In this document: one piece after another, positions 51,836 to 60,359 of the stretch
How the letters are laid out: each line of letters begins with the position of its first letter
How positions within the stretch are numbered: position 1 is the stretch's first letter
From: Solirubrobacterales bacterium
GTDB lineage: Bacteria > Actinomycetota > Thermoleophilia > Solirubrobacterales > Solirubrobacteraceae
Length of the DNA: 64,000 nt
Reading direction: 5' to 3'
Assembly (NCBI GenBank): GCA_027306855.1
Contig: DAHUYZ010000001.1
Location: forward strand, 41,113 to 105,112
Translations under genes and position numbers: made by a program
The notes under the pieces: generated by a model
Database searches by the model: none
The model's input: only the letters and a program-made list of their open reading frames with translations
Told to the model about the DNA's origin: nothing

Positions 51836-53380
51836 ATGCACGCGCGCGCGAGGCGGGCCCGGGCGTGGATCTCGGTTGTATGCGTCACGCTGACCGCCGC
51901 GCTGGCAGCGGCGCTGATGGCGAGCACCGCGGGCGCCGTATCGGGGGGGCGTGCACCGAGGGCGCCCGGACGCGGGGGCAGGCACCCGAAAGGCCGCGTC
52001 ACCGTCACCGCCGCACTGCAGGCGCTTTCGCACAAGGGCGCTATAGGAGCGGCCGAATACGCGCACTACGAGGGCGCCTACATCTCCGCGAAGGGATCGC
52101 TGCGCCGTCTGAGCGGAACGCGAGCAGCCGAGCTCGGAGGAGTACTCGCAAACGTCGAAGCTATGGCTGCGACTGGACTGCTCGTCCCCTCGCGCCTGCC
52201 GGTCGTGTTTCTGACGCTCGAACGCAATAGACAATGGTGGACGACTAAGTACCTTCTTGGCTCGGGGAGCCGCGTGAGCTTCCCGAAAAGCCGCCTCGTA
52301 TGGGAGTACTACCCGGGCCAGGGCATCGAGATCCAATGGCTTGCGACGTTCGGCGAGGCCAATGGCTACTACCTCGCCCACGAAGACGCCGCGCTGAAGG
52401 AAGTCTTGACCGAAGCGATCGGCCTGGCGACGCAGCGCGCAGGTGGAATCGCGTGGGAGTACATGTTCCAGTTCGACGGAGGGGTCCCGCCGTGGACGAG
52501 CGGCCTCTCGCAGGGCACGGCGCTGCAGGCCCTTTCGCGCGCGTGGGAACGGACGCACGAACAGCAGTACCTGACGGCGGCGCAGCAGGCGCTCGGCATC
52601 TTCAAGACCGGGCCCCAGACGGGCGTGCGCGTGCCGACGCCGGTTGGCGCCCACTACCTGGAGTACACGTACGCTCCGAGCGAGCGGATCCTCAACGGCT
52701 TCATCCAGAGCCTAGTCGGCCTCTACGAATACGCGAAGGTCACTGGCGACCCGCTCGGCCAGCAGCTCTTCGAAGCGGGTGATGCCGAGGCGAGGGCCGA
52801 GGTGCCCCACTACGACACGGGCGCTTGGTCGATGTATGACCAGCACAGCGAATCGAACCTCAACTACCACGAACTGCTCGCCGAATTCCTCGAACATCTC
52901 TGCGAACGCACGAGCAAGGGCGAGCCTATGACGCCGACGACAGGGCAGATCGCCGGCGATGAGGTCTACTGCTCGACCGCCAAGCGGTTCCGCGAAGACG
53001 AGAAGACGCCGCCGGTGGTGCAGCTGTTGACGAGCACTGTAGGCCCGAGCGAACGCGCCGGCGTGCAGATCAAGCTGTCGAAGATCTCGACGGTCAGCAT
53101 GACGATCTCGAGCGGCGGGAAATCGGTCTGGCACAACAGCGCGACCGTCGAAGGTGGAAAGCCTCGACTGCTGTGGGTGACGCCGTCGAAGCCCGGCAGC
53201 TACGAAGTCGCGATCAAAGCGGTCGACTTGGCGGGCAACGAAGAAGTGGCGAGCGGATCGATCGAAGTCAAGCGCGCAAAAAGGCCGCTCAAGCACGCCT
53301 CGGGGGCACACCGCGCCTTCAAGGCGGACGTGCCGGCGACGCCGATAACGCCTCCGGCGCGACGGCTGCCGGTGATGTAG
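51836..53380 (+). CDS. Secreted D-glucuronyl C5-epimerase-like protein
   Basis: I use ATG 51836 (GTG 51818 is an alternative); an N-terminal signal 'ISVVCVTLTAALAAALMASTAGA' follows. The approx. 514-residue protein carries a D-glucuronyl C5-epimerase C-terminal domain pattern: 'PPWTSGLSQGTALQALSRAW', 'AHYLEYTYAPSERILNGFIQSLVGLYEYA' and 'YDTGAWSMYDQHSESNLNYHEL', as in eukaryotic heparan-sulfate epimerase. A C-terminal Ig-like domain (about 410-490) and basic Pro-rich tail follow. It may act on an extracellular uronic-acid polymer; substrate is unknown. No polysaccharide synthesis genes are adjacent. Confidence 0.82.
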   Translation: MHARARRARAWISVVCVTLTAALAAALMASTAGAVSGGRAPRAPGRGGRHPKGRVTVTAALQALSHKGAIGAAEYAHYEGAYISAKGSLRRLSGTRAAELGGVLANVEAMAATGLLVPSRLPVVFLTLERNRQWWTTKYLLGSGSRVSFPKSRLVWEYYPGQGIEIQWLATFGEANGYYLAHEDAALKEVLTEAIGLATQRAGGIAWEYMFQFDGGVPPWTSGLSQGTALQALSRAWERTHEQQYLTAAQQALGIFKTGPQTGVRVPTPVGAHYLEYTYAPSERILNGFIQSLVGLYEYAKVTGDPLGQQLFEAGDAEARAEVPHYDTGAWSMYDQHSESNLNYHELLAEFLEHLCERTSKGEPMTPTTGQIAGDEVYCSTAKRFREDEKTPPVVQLLTSTVGPSERAGVQIKLSKISTVSMTISSGGKSVWHNSATVEGGKPRLLWVTPSKPGSYEVAIKAVDLAGNEEVASGSIEVKRAKRPLKHASGAHRAFKADVPATPITPPARRLPVM

Positions 53381-53414
53381 GAAGAGTCGCGACCTCGCCA
53401 AATACAGTACGGGT

Positions 53415-54227
53415 ATGACCCGACTGGCACGTGTATGGGCGGCACTCGATTCAGAGCAACGCCTCGCGGCCGTCACGGCGCTCGCGCTCGTCGCGACGAT
53501 GTTCTTTCCGTGGTACTCGAAGACCGACACCGTGCTCGTCGGCAACTCCGTCAAGGCTACCCAGACGTCGCTGAGCGGGATCGGAGCGATGTCGTTCGTC
53601 GAGGCCGCGGTCTTGCTCGTAGCCCTCGCCGTGCTCGCACTGCTGTTCGCGCGCGGGGAGGGCCGCGACTTCCACATGCCCGGCAGCGACGGAGCGATGG
53701 TGGTGCTCGCCGGCGGATGGGTTGCCCTGCTCATCTTCTTTCGCATGCTCGACAAGCCCGGCCTCAGCGGCACGCAGCGCATCACCGCGACGGTCGGTAT
53801 CCAATGGGGCATCTTCTTCGCGCTCGCCGCGGCCTGCCTGCTCACCTACGCCGGCTGGCGCATGCGCGGCGCACGCAGGCCCGAGCCGCCCCTCGTTAGG
53901 GGGAGCACGCTGCGTAGGCCTCCTCCCGATGAGGACATCACGACGATCGCTCCGCTCCCCCATCGCGAAGCGCGCGTCGATCCGGTGCCCGCACGACCTC
54001 CAAATCCCGCCGCCTCCGCCTCGCCGCGCAGATCCGTCACCACCACCTCGCCTGCTTCCGATTCGGACGCCTTGCCAACCTACGCATCGCAGCCCACCGA
54101 GAGTGCGCCGTTGCCACCCGCTCCCCCAATAGAGACCGGGCGCCCGCCGAAGCGCAGGCGCCCGCGTTACCCCCCGGCACCGTCCGACCAACTCTCTTTC
54201 GACGACGTCCACGACGAGCGGGAGTGA
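53415..54227 (+). CDS. Four-TM membrane protein with long Pro-rich cytoplasmic tail
   Basis: The 270-residue protein has four hydrophobic segments in its first 145 residues ('LAAVTALALVATMFFPWYS', 'FVEAAVLLVALAVLALLFA', 'GAMVVLAGGWVALLIFF', 'GIFFALAAACLLTYAGW') and then a disordered, Pro/Arg/Ser-rich tail of about 120 residues ending in an acidic 'DDVHDERE'. No family is recognised. It is followed within 30 bases by the MoxR-like gene, so it may act with it. Confidence 0.75.
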   Translation: MTRLARVWAALDSEQRLAAVTALALVATMFFPWYSKTDTVLVGNSVKATQTSLSGIGAMSFVEAAVLLVALAVLALLFARGEGRDFHMPGSDGAMVVLAGGWVALLIFFRMLDKPGLSGTQRITATVGIQWGIFFALAAACLLTYAGWRMRGARRPEPPLVRGSTLRRPPPDEDITTIAPLPHREARVDPVPARPPNPAASASPRRSVTTTSPASDSDALPTYASQPTESAPLPPAPPIETGRPPKRRRPRYPPAPSDQLSFDDVHDERE

Positions 54228-54257
54228 TCGCACACCGCAACCTATGATGGCCGAGCA

Positions 54258-55181
54258 ATGAGCAATGGTGCGAGAGTCGGCGCCGCGATCCCCACCTCAT
54301 CACAGCAGGTGGCCGACGGCCTGCGCTCTGTCGGCTACCTGCCGAGCGAGTCGACCGCGCTCGTCTCCTATCTCGCGACCAAGCTCGGCAAGCCCGTGCT
54401 CGTCGAGGGGCCTGCGGGCGTCGGCAAGACCGAGCTGGCCAAGGCGCTCGCGCGCTACCTCGACCGCGAGCTGATCCGCCTGCAGTGCTACGAGGGCCTG
54501 GACGAGGCCAAGGCGCTGTACGAGTGGAACTACCGCAAGCAGCTCTTGCGCATCCAAGCCGAGGCGTCCGACGCCGGCTGGGAGGCAGTACAGCAGGACA
54601 TCTTCGGCGAGGAGTTCCTGCTCGCGCGGCCCCTCATGAGCGCGATCGCTTCCGAGCAGCCGGTCGTGCTGTTGATCGACGAGATCGACAAGACCGACCA
54701 GGAGTTCGAGGCGATGCTGCTCGAGGTGCTCTCCGACTTCCAGATCTCGATCCCTGAGCTCGGCAAGGTCTCATCGACGACCCGCCCTGTCGTGCTGCTC
54801 ACGTCGAACAACTCTCGCGAGCTGACCGAGGCGCTGAAGCGGCGCTGCCTGTACCTGTGGCTCGACTACCCGGCGCTCGAACACGAGCTCGAGATCGTCA
54901 AGTTGCACGCTCCCGACCTACCCGAAACGGTCGCGCAGCGGCTCGTCGAGGTCATCGGCATGGTGCGCGAGCTGGATCTCAAGAAGCCGCCCTCGATCGC
55001 CGAGTCGATCGACTGGGCGCGCGCGCTGCTGTTGCTCGGAGCGAACGACATCGACACGCAGACGTTCAACGAGACGATGTCTGTGATCGTCAAGCACCGC
55101 ACCGACATGGACATCGTCGCCGAGCGGGTCGGACTCAAGCTGGCGCGGGAGGCCGAGCCGGCCGATGCCCAGCCCGCCTGA
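54258..55181 (+). CDS. MoxR/CoxD-like AAA+ ATPase
   Basis: The 307-residue AAA+ protein has Walker A '[16 protein letters not shown]', Walker B 'PVVLLIDEIDKTDQEFEAML', sensor 1 'RPVVLLTSNNSRELTEALKR' and sensor 2 near 'IAESIDWARALLLL'. MoxR-type ATPases work with von Willebrand A proteins as metal-insertion or complex-assembly chaperones. The next gene is such a VWA protein, overlapping by 17 bases. The family is closer to CoxD, whose partner matures CO dehydrogenase; no such enzyme is in this window. Confidence 0.92.
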   Translation: MSNGARVGAAIPTSSQQVADGLRSVGYLPSESTALVSYLATKLGKPVLVEGPAGVGKTELAKALARYLDRELIRLQCYEGLDEAKALYEWNYRKQLLRIQAEASDAGWEAVQQDIFGEEFLLARPLMSAIASEQPVVLLIDEIDKTDQEFEAMLLEVLSDFQISIPELGKVSSTTRPVVLLTSNNSRELTEALKRRCLYLWLDYPALEHELEIVKLHAPDLPETVAQRLVEVIGMVRELDLKKPPSIAESIDWARALLLLGANDIDTQTFNETMSVIVKHRTDMDIVAERVGLKLAREAEPADAQPA

Positions 55182-56637
55182 CCCCATCGATTTCCGTCCA
55201 GGCAATGCGACTCGCGGGGCGCTCGACGACGCATCGCGCGACGGCGAGCGAGCTACAGAGGGAGTCGCGGCGCAGCTGCTGGCCCTCGGCGAGCAGCTGC
55301 GGGAGGAGGGCGTCGCCGTCGGCACGTCCGAGCTGCTCGACGCGTTCGCCGTACTGCGCGAGATTCCGTGGACCTCTCAGGGCGAGTTCAGGGAGGCGCT
55401 CGCCGCGACGCTCGCCAAGAGCCAGGACGACAGGCGCGTGTTCGAGCTGGTGTTCGACCGCTTCTTCTTCCGCGCGGTCGAGCTGGCCGCGGTAAGCGAG
55501 TGCGTTGAACGAGAGGGCACGACCAACGCGGCGGCAGCGCTCGAAGAGCTCAGCGAAACCGAACTGGACGCGCTGCGCCTGCAGATCGCCGCCGCGATCA
55601 GAGACGGCGCCGAGGGCGCGATGCGCGACCTCGCACGGCTTGCGATAGCGACGTTCGGCGCCCAGGAGCAAGGCTCTGGTGTGATCGGCGTGGATGTACA
55701 GCGCATCCGCCGCGCGCTTGGCCTGCGCGCCGAGCCCCAGCCCGAGCTGCCGCCAGAGGATCCCCGCCGCGAGGGCCTGCCGCGCGAGTCGTTGCGGCGC
55801 TTCGAGGCGATGCTGCGCAGGGAGCTGGAGCGTTCCCAGGTTCAGCGCACAGGCCGGCTCCCTCCCGCGCGCCCGCTCGGTGATCTGGATCGCGCCCTGC
55901 CCTCTGGACCGCTCGCCGACCTCGCGGCGGTGCACCGCGTCGTCGCGCAACTGCGCCGTCGGCTGGCCACGCAGGGCAAGCAGTCCAAGGGGCGCCGCCG
56001 TCACGCGCACGTCGATGTTCGCCGCACGATGCGCGCATCGCTTCAGACGGGCGGCGTGCCCGTCGAGCTGCGCTTCCGCCCCCAGCGCCCGCGCCGCCCC
56101 GAGATATACGTGCTGTGCGACGTCTCCACGAGTGTCACCTCCGCATCCGTCTTCTTCCTGTCGGTGCTCCACGCCCTGCACGACGCGTTCCGCAAGATGC
56201 GCTCGTTCGTCTTCATCGAGCGGATCTCAGAGGTCACCGATGTGTTCGAACGCGAGCGCGACTTCAAGGCGATCTCCGAGCGGATCTCCAGCGATGCCGG
56301 TGTGGCCGACATATCCGGCTACACCGACTACGGCCGCGTCTGGTCCGAGCTGCTCGAGCAGATCGGCGACGAGCTGCACCCGCGCGCCACGTTGATCGTG
56401 CTCGGCGACGCCCGTACGAACGGGCGTGATCCACGCGCCGAGCTGTTCGCCCAGGTGGCTACACGCGCCGGACGGACTTTCTGGCTGAACCCCGAGCCGC
56501 GCCTGTACTGGAACTACGGCGACTCGGTCATCGCTGCGTACGAGCAGTGGTGCACCGCATTCGAGTGCTGGACGACCACCCAGCTCGAGGACTTCGTCAA
56601 CGCACTGACAAGACCCCACCTCGCGCCAATGCGCTGA
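55165..56637 (+). CDS. CoxE-like von Willebrand factor A domain protein
   Basis: The 490-residue protein has an N-terminal helical domain ('AVGTSELLDAFAVLREIPWT'), an Arg-rich middle and a C-terminal VWA domain. MIDAS-like motifs are 'LCDVSTSVTSASVFFLSVL' (DxSxS) and 'GYTDYGRVW' (Thr), with Asp in 'VLGDARTNGRDP'. It is the partner of the MoxR-like ATPase (17-base overlap). The target of this pair is unknown. Genes downstream belong to the thiamine-related unit and are probably separate, since the riboswitch leader intervenes. Confidence 0.9.
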   Translation: MPSPPDPIDFRPGNATRGALDDASRDGERATEGVAAQLLALGEQLREEGVAVGTSELLDAFAVLREIPWTSQGEFREALAATLAKSQDDRRVFELVFDRFFFRAVELAAVSECVEREGTTNAAAALEELSETELDALRLQIAAAIRDGAEGAMRDLARLAIATFGAQEQGSGVIGVDVQRIRRALGLRAEPQPELPPEDPRREGLPRESLRRFEAMLRRELERSQVQRTGRLPPARPLGDLDRALPSGPLADLAAVHRVVAQLRRRLATQGKQSKGRRRHAHVDVRRTMRASLQTGGVPVELRFRPQRPRRPEIYVLCDVSTSVTSASVFFLSVLHALHDAFRKMRSFVFIERISEVTDVFERERDFKAISERISSDAGVADISGYTDYGRVWSELLEQIGDELHPRATLIVLGDARTNGRDPRAELFAQVATRAGRTFWLNPEPRLYWNYGDSVIAAYEQWCTAFECWTTTQLEDFVNALTRPHLAPMR

Positions 56638-56705
56638 ATACCCACCAGGACGATGACCCCAGATCGGGCTCGATCGCCCGCGGTCGGTGTACGATCGAGT
56701 TGGAA

Positions 56706-56806
56706 ATACATCAGGGGGGCTGGCGGGCAGGCCGGCTGAGATGGCGCACGACGATGACACCCAGCGCCGACCCTTAGAACCTGTGGGGTAATGCCCGCGA
56801 AGGGAG
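56706..56806 (+). ncRNA. TPP riboswitch (THI element)
   Basis: The leader has the THI-box landmarks: CTGAGA at 56736-56741, ACCCTTAGAACCTG at 56770-56783, and GGGGTAATGCCC followed by GCGAAGGGA ending at 56805. These are the thiamine-pyrophosphate binding elements. The AGGGAG at 56801-56806 in the 3' segment also serves as ribosome site for the GTG start at 56811, so ligand binding should hide it. The 5' strand of P1 is not obvious. It controls the three-gene ABC unit. Confidence 0.9.
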
Positions 56807-56810
56807 CGCT

Positions 56811-57638
56811 GTGCCAACCGAGCTGCAGTCAACCGCGTCCCGTGCGCCGGAGCGTGCCGCAGCGACGCGAACGACCGTCATGGAGCCGAACATCTCGGGG
56901 CGTAGCCTGAGCGCGGTCAGGCTGAGCGGCGTAAGCCGCGCCTATCGCGACCGCCGTGGCAGTGCGGTCCAGGCGCTCATAAACGTCTCGCTCGAGGTTC
57001 CCGAGGGGAGCGTGCTTGCCGTCGTCGGCCCGAGCGGCTGCGGCAAGACGACCTTGCTCGAGCTGATCTGCGACCTGCAGCGGCCCGACGGGGGACTGAT
57101 CGAGACCCAGCCGGCGGTGTTGATGCCCCAGCGCGATCTCTTACTGCCATGGCTGTCAGCGCTCGACAACTCAGGGCTCGCTCTGCGGATCGCCGGGCAC
57201 ACCCGCGCCCACACCCGCGCCCGCGCCCGCGAGCTGTTCGCCGAGCTTGGCCTCGCCGGCTTCGAGCGCTCCCGCCCGCACGAGCTGTCCGGCGGGATGC
57301 GCCAGCGAGTTGCGTTTCTGCGTACGCTGCTCTCCGGCAAGCAGGTTCTCTGCCTCGATGAGCCGTTTGGAGCGCTCGACGCGATCACGCGCGCTCAGAT
57401 GCAGACGTGGCTGGTGCAGGCGCTGCGCCACGAGCCGAGGACAGTCATGCTCGTCACACATGACGTCGAGGAGGCGATCACGCTCGCGGACCGCATTGCG
57501 ATCCTCTCCCCTCGGCCGGGCCGGGTCATCGAAGAGATAGACGTCGAGTTGCCCCATCCGCGCGTCCGCACCGACGCTGCCGTGATCGCCTTGCGCGAGC
57601 AAGCGCTTGGAACGCTCGGCCAGGAGCATGCCGCATGA
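56811..57638 (+). CDS. ABC transporter ATPase, ThiZ-like
   Basis: The 275-residue ATPase has Walker A 'VVGPSGCGKTTLLELI', Q-loop 'VLMPQRDLLLPW', signature 'LSGGMRQRVAFLRTLL', Walker B 'QVLCLDEPFGAL' and H-loop 'MLVTHDVEEAITL', as in the nitrate/taurine/HMP subfamily. It starts at GTG 56811 four bases after the riboswitch's AGGGAG. An N-terminal lead of about 35 residues precedes the usual ABC start. Uptake of a thiamine pyrimidine precursor is inferred from the TPP riboswitch and the SBP downstream. Confidence 0.92.
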   Translation: MPTELQSTASRAPERAAATRTTVMEPNISGRSLSAVRLSGVSRAYRDRRGSAVQALINVSLEVPEGSVLAVVGPSGCGKTTLLELICDLQRPDGGLIETQPAVLMPQRDLLLPWLSALDNSGLALRIAGHTRAHTRARARELFAELGLAGFERSRPHELSGGMRQRVAFLRTLLSGKQVLCLDEPFGALDAITRAQMQTWLVQALRHEPRTVMLVTHDVEEAITLADRIAILSPRPGRVIEEIDVELPHPRVRTDAAVIALREQALGTLGQEHAA

Positions 57639-58446
57639 GAGCAGCCTCGCCTCCGCGCAAGAGAACGGTCCAGTCCACATGAGACGCAGCGCCGCAACGA
57701 TCCTCGCACCGGTCCTGCTCGGACTCTCGATCCTCGGTATCTGGGAGCTCTATGTCGACCTGCATGGCGTCGACCCGCTCGTACTGCCCGCTCCCCATGC
57801 GATGGCGGTGCAAGCTTGGAACAACAGCGGCCTGCTTTGGTCGAACTTCACGATAACCGCCGAGGAGGTCGTGCTCGGACTCGCCCTGGCGCTCGCCTGC
57901 GGCTTTGCGATGGCCGTCGCGATCCACGTGTGGGCGCCGATCAGGCGAGCGGTCTATCCGCACGCGGTCGGCTCCCAAGCCGTCCCGATCGCCGTCGTCG
58001 GCGTGCTGCTCTGTTACTGGTGGGGCTTCGGCATCTTCCCCAAGCTGTTCGTGATCGCCCTGATCTGTTTCTTCCCCGTAGTCGTCACGACGGTGGACGG
58101 GCTCGCCGCGGTCGATCCGGACCAGCTGAAGCTGCTGCGAACGCTCGACGCCTCACGCTGGCAGGCGTTCCGCTTCGCCGAGCTGCCGGCTGCCCTGCCA
58201 GCTGCGCTCAGCGGCGCACGCATCGCACTTGCGGTAGGCGTGATCGGCGCCTATATCGCCGAGACATCCACCCCTAGCACCGGTCCCCATGCGGGGCTGG
58301 GACATGAGATCACGGCAGACCTGACAGCGCTCCAGACATCCCGCGCCTATGCCGCCACCGCGCTGCTGTTCCTGTTCGCGATCGCCTGCTTCTATGCCTT
58401 GAGCCTCGCCGAGCGAAAGCTCGCCCCACCGACCAACAAGCCATGA
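57628..58446 (+). CDS. ABC transporter permease, ThiX-like
   Basis: The 272-residue permease (start ATG 57628, overlapping the ATPase by 11 bases; ATG 57679 is an alternative) has six hydrophobic segments and the BPD_transp_1 'EAA' loop 'LKLLRTLDASRWQAFRFAELPAALPAAL'. This family (SsuC/TauC/ThiX) pairs with NMT1/THI5-like binding proteins. It is followed by a 4-base overlap with the SBP gene. Membrane path of the precursor importer is inferred from the TPP riboswitch. Confidence 0.92.
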   Translation: MPHESSLASAQENGPVHMRRSAATILAPVLLGLSILGIWELYVDLHGVDPLVLPAPHAMAVQAWNNSGLLWSNFTITAEEVVLGLALALACGFAMAVAIHVWAPIRRAVYPHAVGSQAVPIAVVGVLLCYWWGFGIFPKLFVIALICFFPVVVTTVDGLAAVDPDQLKLLRTLDASRWQAFRFAELPAALPAALSGARIALAVGVIGAYIAETSTPSTGPHAGLGHEITADLTALQTSRAYAATALLFLFAIACFYALSLAERKLAPPTNKP

Positions 58447-59504
58447 GGAGAACCCCCTTGCAGAGCAACCCGCCGTCCTCGCACCGCACGACTCGCCGGA
58501 TCCTCGTCGTCCTGCTCGCCGGAGCGCTGGCGCTCGTTCTGGCCGCGTGCGGCGCCAAGCAGGACACGTTCACGGCCACGAGCAGCAAGTCGTTCTCGAT
58601 CATGCTCGACTGGTTCCCCAACGCCGATCACGCGCCGCTGTATGAGGCGATCGCTCAGGGCGACTTCCGCACCGTCGGTCTGGCGGTCAATCCGATCGTC
58701 CCCTCCGAAACCGAGGAACCGCTGAAGCTGCTCGCAGCCGGCAAGGTCGACATGGCTATCTCCTATGAGCCCCAGCTCCTGCTCGCCCGCGACCAAGGAC
58801 TGAAGCTCGTGTCGATCGCCGCTCTCGTGCAGCGCCCGCTCACATCGATCATCGCGCTGCCCTCCCAGCACGTGCGAAGCGTCGCCGACCTGAAGGGCAA
58901 GAGCGTCGGGACGGCGGGCATCGGCTACCAGGCGGCTGAGCTTCGAACGGCGCTAGGAGGCGCCGGCGTCGATCCGACCTCGGTGCGCGAAATCAACGTC
59001 GGCTTCAACCTCGTGCCGGCGATGCTCTCGGGCAAGGTGGCGGCGACGCTCGGGGGGTTCTGGAACTACGAGGCGATCCAGCTGCAGCGCATGCACAAGC
59101 ATCCGGTCGTTATTCCGGTCGACCAGGCCGGAGTGCCCACTTATGACGAGCTCGTCCTCGTCGTACGCGAAGACGAGGCTCACACACGCGGCGCGGACCT
59201 GCGCGCGTTCATCCAGGCGCTCACGCGTGGCGTCCAGCAGGCGGCCGCCGACCCGAAGGGCGCCGCCTCGCTGATCAAGGCCGCCAATCCCGACGCCGAA
59301 GAAGCGCTGCAGGTGGCTTCGATCGAGCAGACCCTACCCGCGATGCGCCCCAGCGAAGCGAGCAAGCCTTTCGGCTGGCAGGACCCGTCGGCGTGGGCCA
59401 GCTTCAGCCGCTGGATGGTGGCGCATCAGCTTCTTCGCACCAACCCAAATATCGGCGCATTGCCGCCCTTCACGAATGAGTTCCTACCTGGTCAGGGCAT
59501 ATGA
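58443..59504 (+). CDS. Substrate-binding lipoprotein, ThiY/NMT1-THI5-like
   Basis: The 353-residue lipoprotein has a signal with lipobox 'VLAAC' and the NMT1/THI5 fold: 'MLDWFPNADHAPLYEAIAQG', 'PLKLLAAGKVDMAISYEPQL' and 'ADLKGKSVGTAGIGYQAAEL'. 'TLGGFWNYEAIQL' is typical of ThiY-type proteins that bind N-formyl-aminomethyl-pyrimidine or HMP. The TPP riboswitch upstream supports a thiamine-precursor substrate. Genes for thiamine synthesis are not in the window. Confidence 0.92.
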   Translation: MRRTPLQSNPPSSHRTTRRILVVLLAGALALVLAACGAKQDTFTATSSKSFSIMLDWFPNADHAPLYEAIAQGDFRTVGLAVNPIVPSETEEPLKLLAAGKVDMAISYEPQLLLARDQGLKLVSIAALVQRPLTSIIALPSQHVRSVADLKGKSVGTAGIGYQAAELRTALGGAGVDPTSVREINVGFNLVPAMLSGKVAATLGGFWNYEAIQLQRMHKHPVVIPVDQAGVPTYDELVLVVREDEAHTRGADLRAFIQALTRGVQQAAADPKGAASLIKAANPDAEEALQVASIEQTLPAMRPSEASKPFGWQDPSAWASFSRWMVAHQLLRTNPNIGALPPFTNEFLPGQGI

Positions 59505-59584
59505 GAGCTCATCCGTACCGGACCGCGCCAACACCCGTACTTTCCCCCTAGCAATCCCCACCGGCAGGCGCTAGCGTCACGCAC

Positions 59585-60286
59585 GTGGCCCAGCAGAGCA
59601 GGCAGAGTATGCAAACAGAGCCCGACGCTCAGGGCGCCGCCGAGCAGGCGGGACTGCAGACGATCAGGATCGTGCTCGCCGACGACCACGCGGTCGTGCG
59701 CAGCGGCCTGCGCATGCTGCTCGACGCCGAGAGCGACTTTGAAGTCGTGGCAGAGGCCGGCGACCTCGAAAGCGCCCAGCGCTACGTGCGCGGCCACCAC
59801 CCCGCCGTGCTGATCCTCGACCTGAACATGCCCGGGGGCTCGAGCCTCGAGGCGATCCCCGCCATCCGAGAGAACTCGCCCGAGACCCAGATCGTGGTGC
59901 TCACGATGCAGCAGGAGCCGGCGTTCGCCAGACACGCGCTGAGCGCCGGAGCGATCGGTTACGTGCTCAAGGAGGCCGCCGACGAGGAGCTCGTCGAGGC
60001 GGTACGACGAGCGGCCAACGGCGAGAGCTACCTGAACCCGAGGCTCGGCGCGCGCCTTGCCTCAGAGCCGTTGCCCGGTCCACCCGATGACCTCTCAGAA
60101 CGCGAGGTCGACGTGCTGCGCCTGATTGCGCTCGGACACACCAACGCCGAGATCGCCGAGCGACTTTATCTCTCGGTCCGTACGGTCGAGACCCATCGCG
60201 CGCACATCCAGCAGAAGCTCAGCCTCTCTTCGCGCGCCGAGCTGGTTCGCTACGCCCTGCAGCGCGGCCTCATCAGTGCTTCGTAG
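59585..60286 (+). CDS. NarL/LuxR-family response regulator (orphan)
   Basis: The 233-residue protein has a receiver domain with acidic pocket 'IVLADDHAVVRSGL', phosphoacceptor Asp in 'VLILDLNMPGG', Thr in 'IVVLTMQQ' and Lys in 'GYVLKEAAD', and a C-terminal LuxR-type HTH 'LSEREVDVLRLIALGHTNAEIAERL' followed by 'VETHRAHIQQKL'. An N-terminal Gln/Ala-rich lead of about 25 residues is unusual. No histidine kinase gene is adjacent, so it may answer to a distant kinase. It is not obviously linked to the transporter upstream. Confidence 0.95.
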   Translation: MAQQSRQSMQTEPDAQGAAEQAGLQTIRIVLADDHAVVRSGLRMLLDAESDFEVVAEAGDLESAQRYVRGHHPAVLILDLNMPGGSSLEAIPAIRENSPETQIVVLTMQQEPAFARHALSAGAIGYVLKEAADEELVEAVRRAANGESYLNPRLGARLASEPLPGPPDDLSEREVDVLRLIALGHTNAEIAERLYLSVRTVETHRAHIQQKLSLSSRAELVRYALQRGLISAS

Positions 60287-60359
60287 CGGTCCGAGCCCAT
60301 CGCTCGGCACTAGCTCATCACTCGACGTGTTCGCTCGCAAGCGCTGCCGCAGACCCGTC

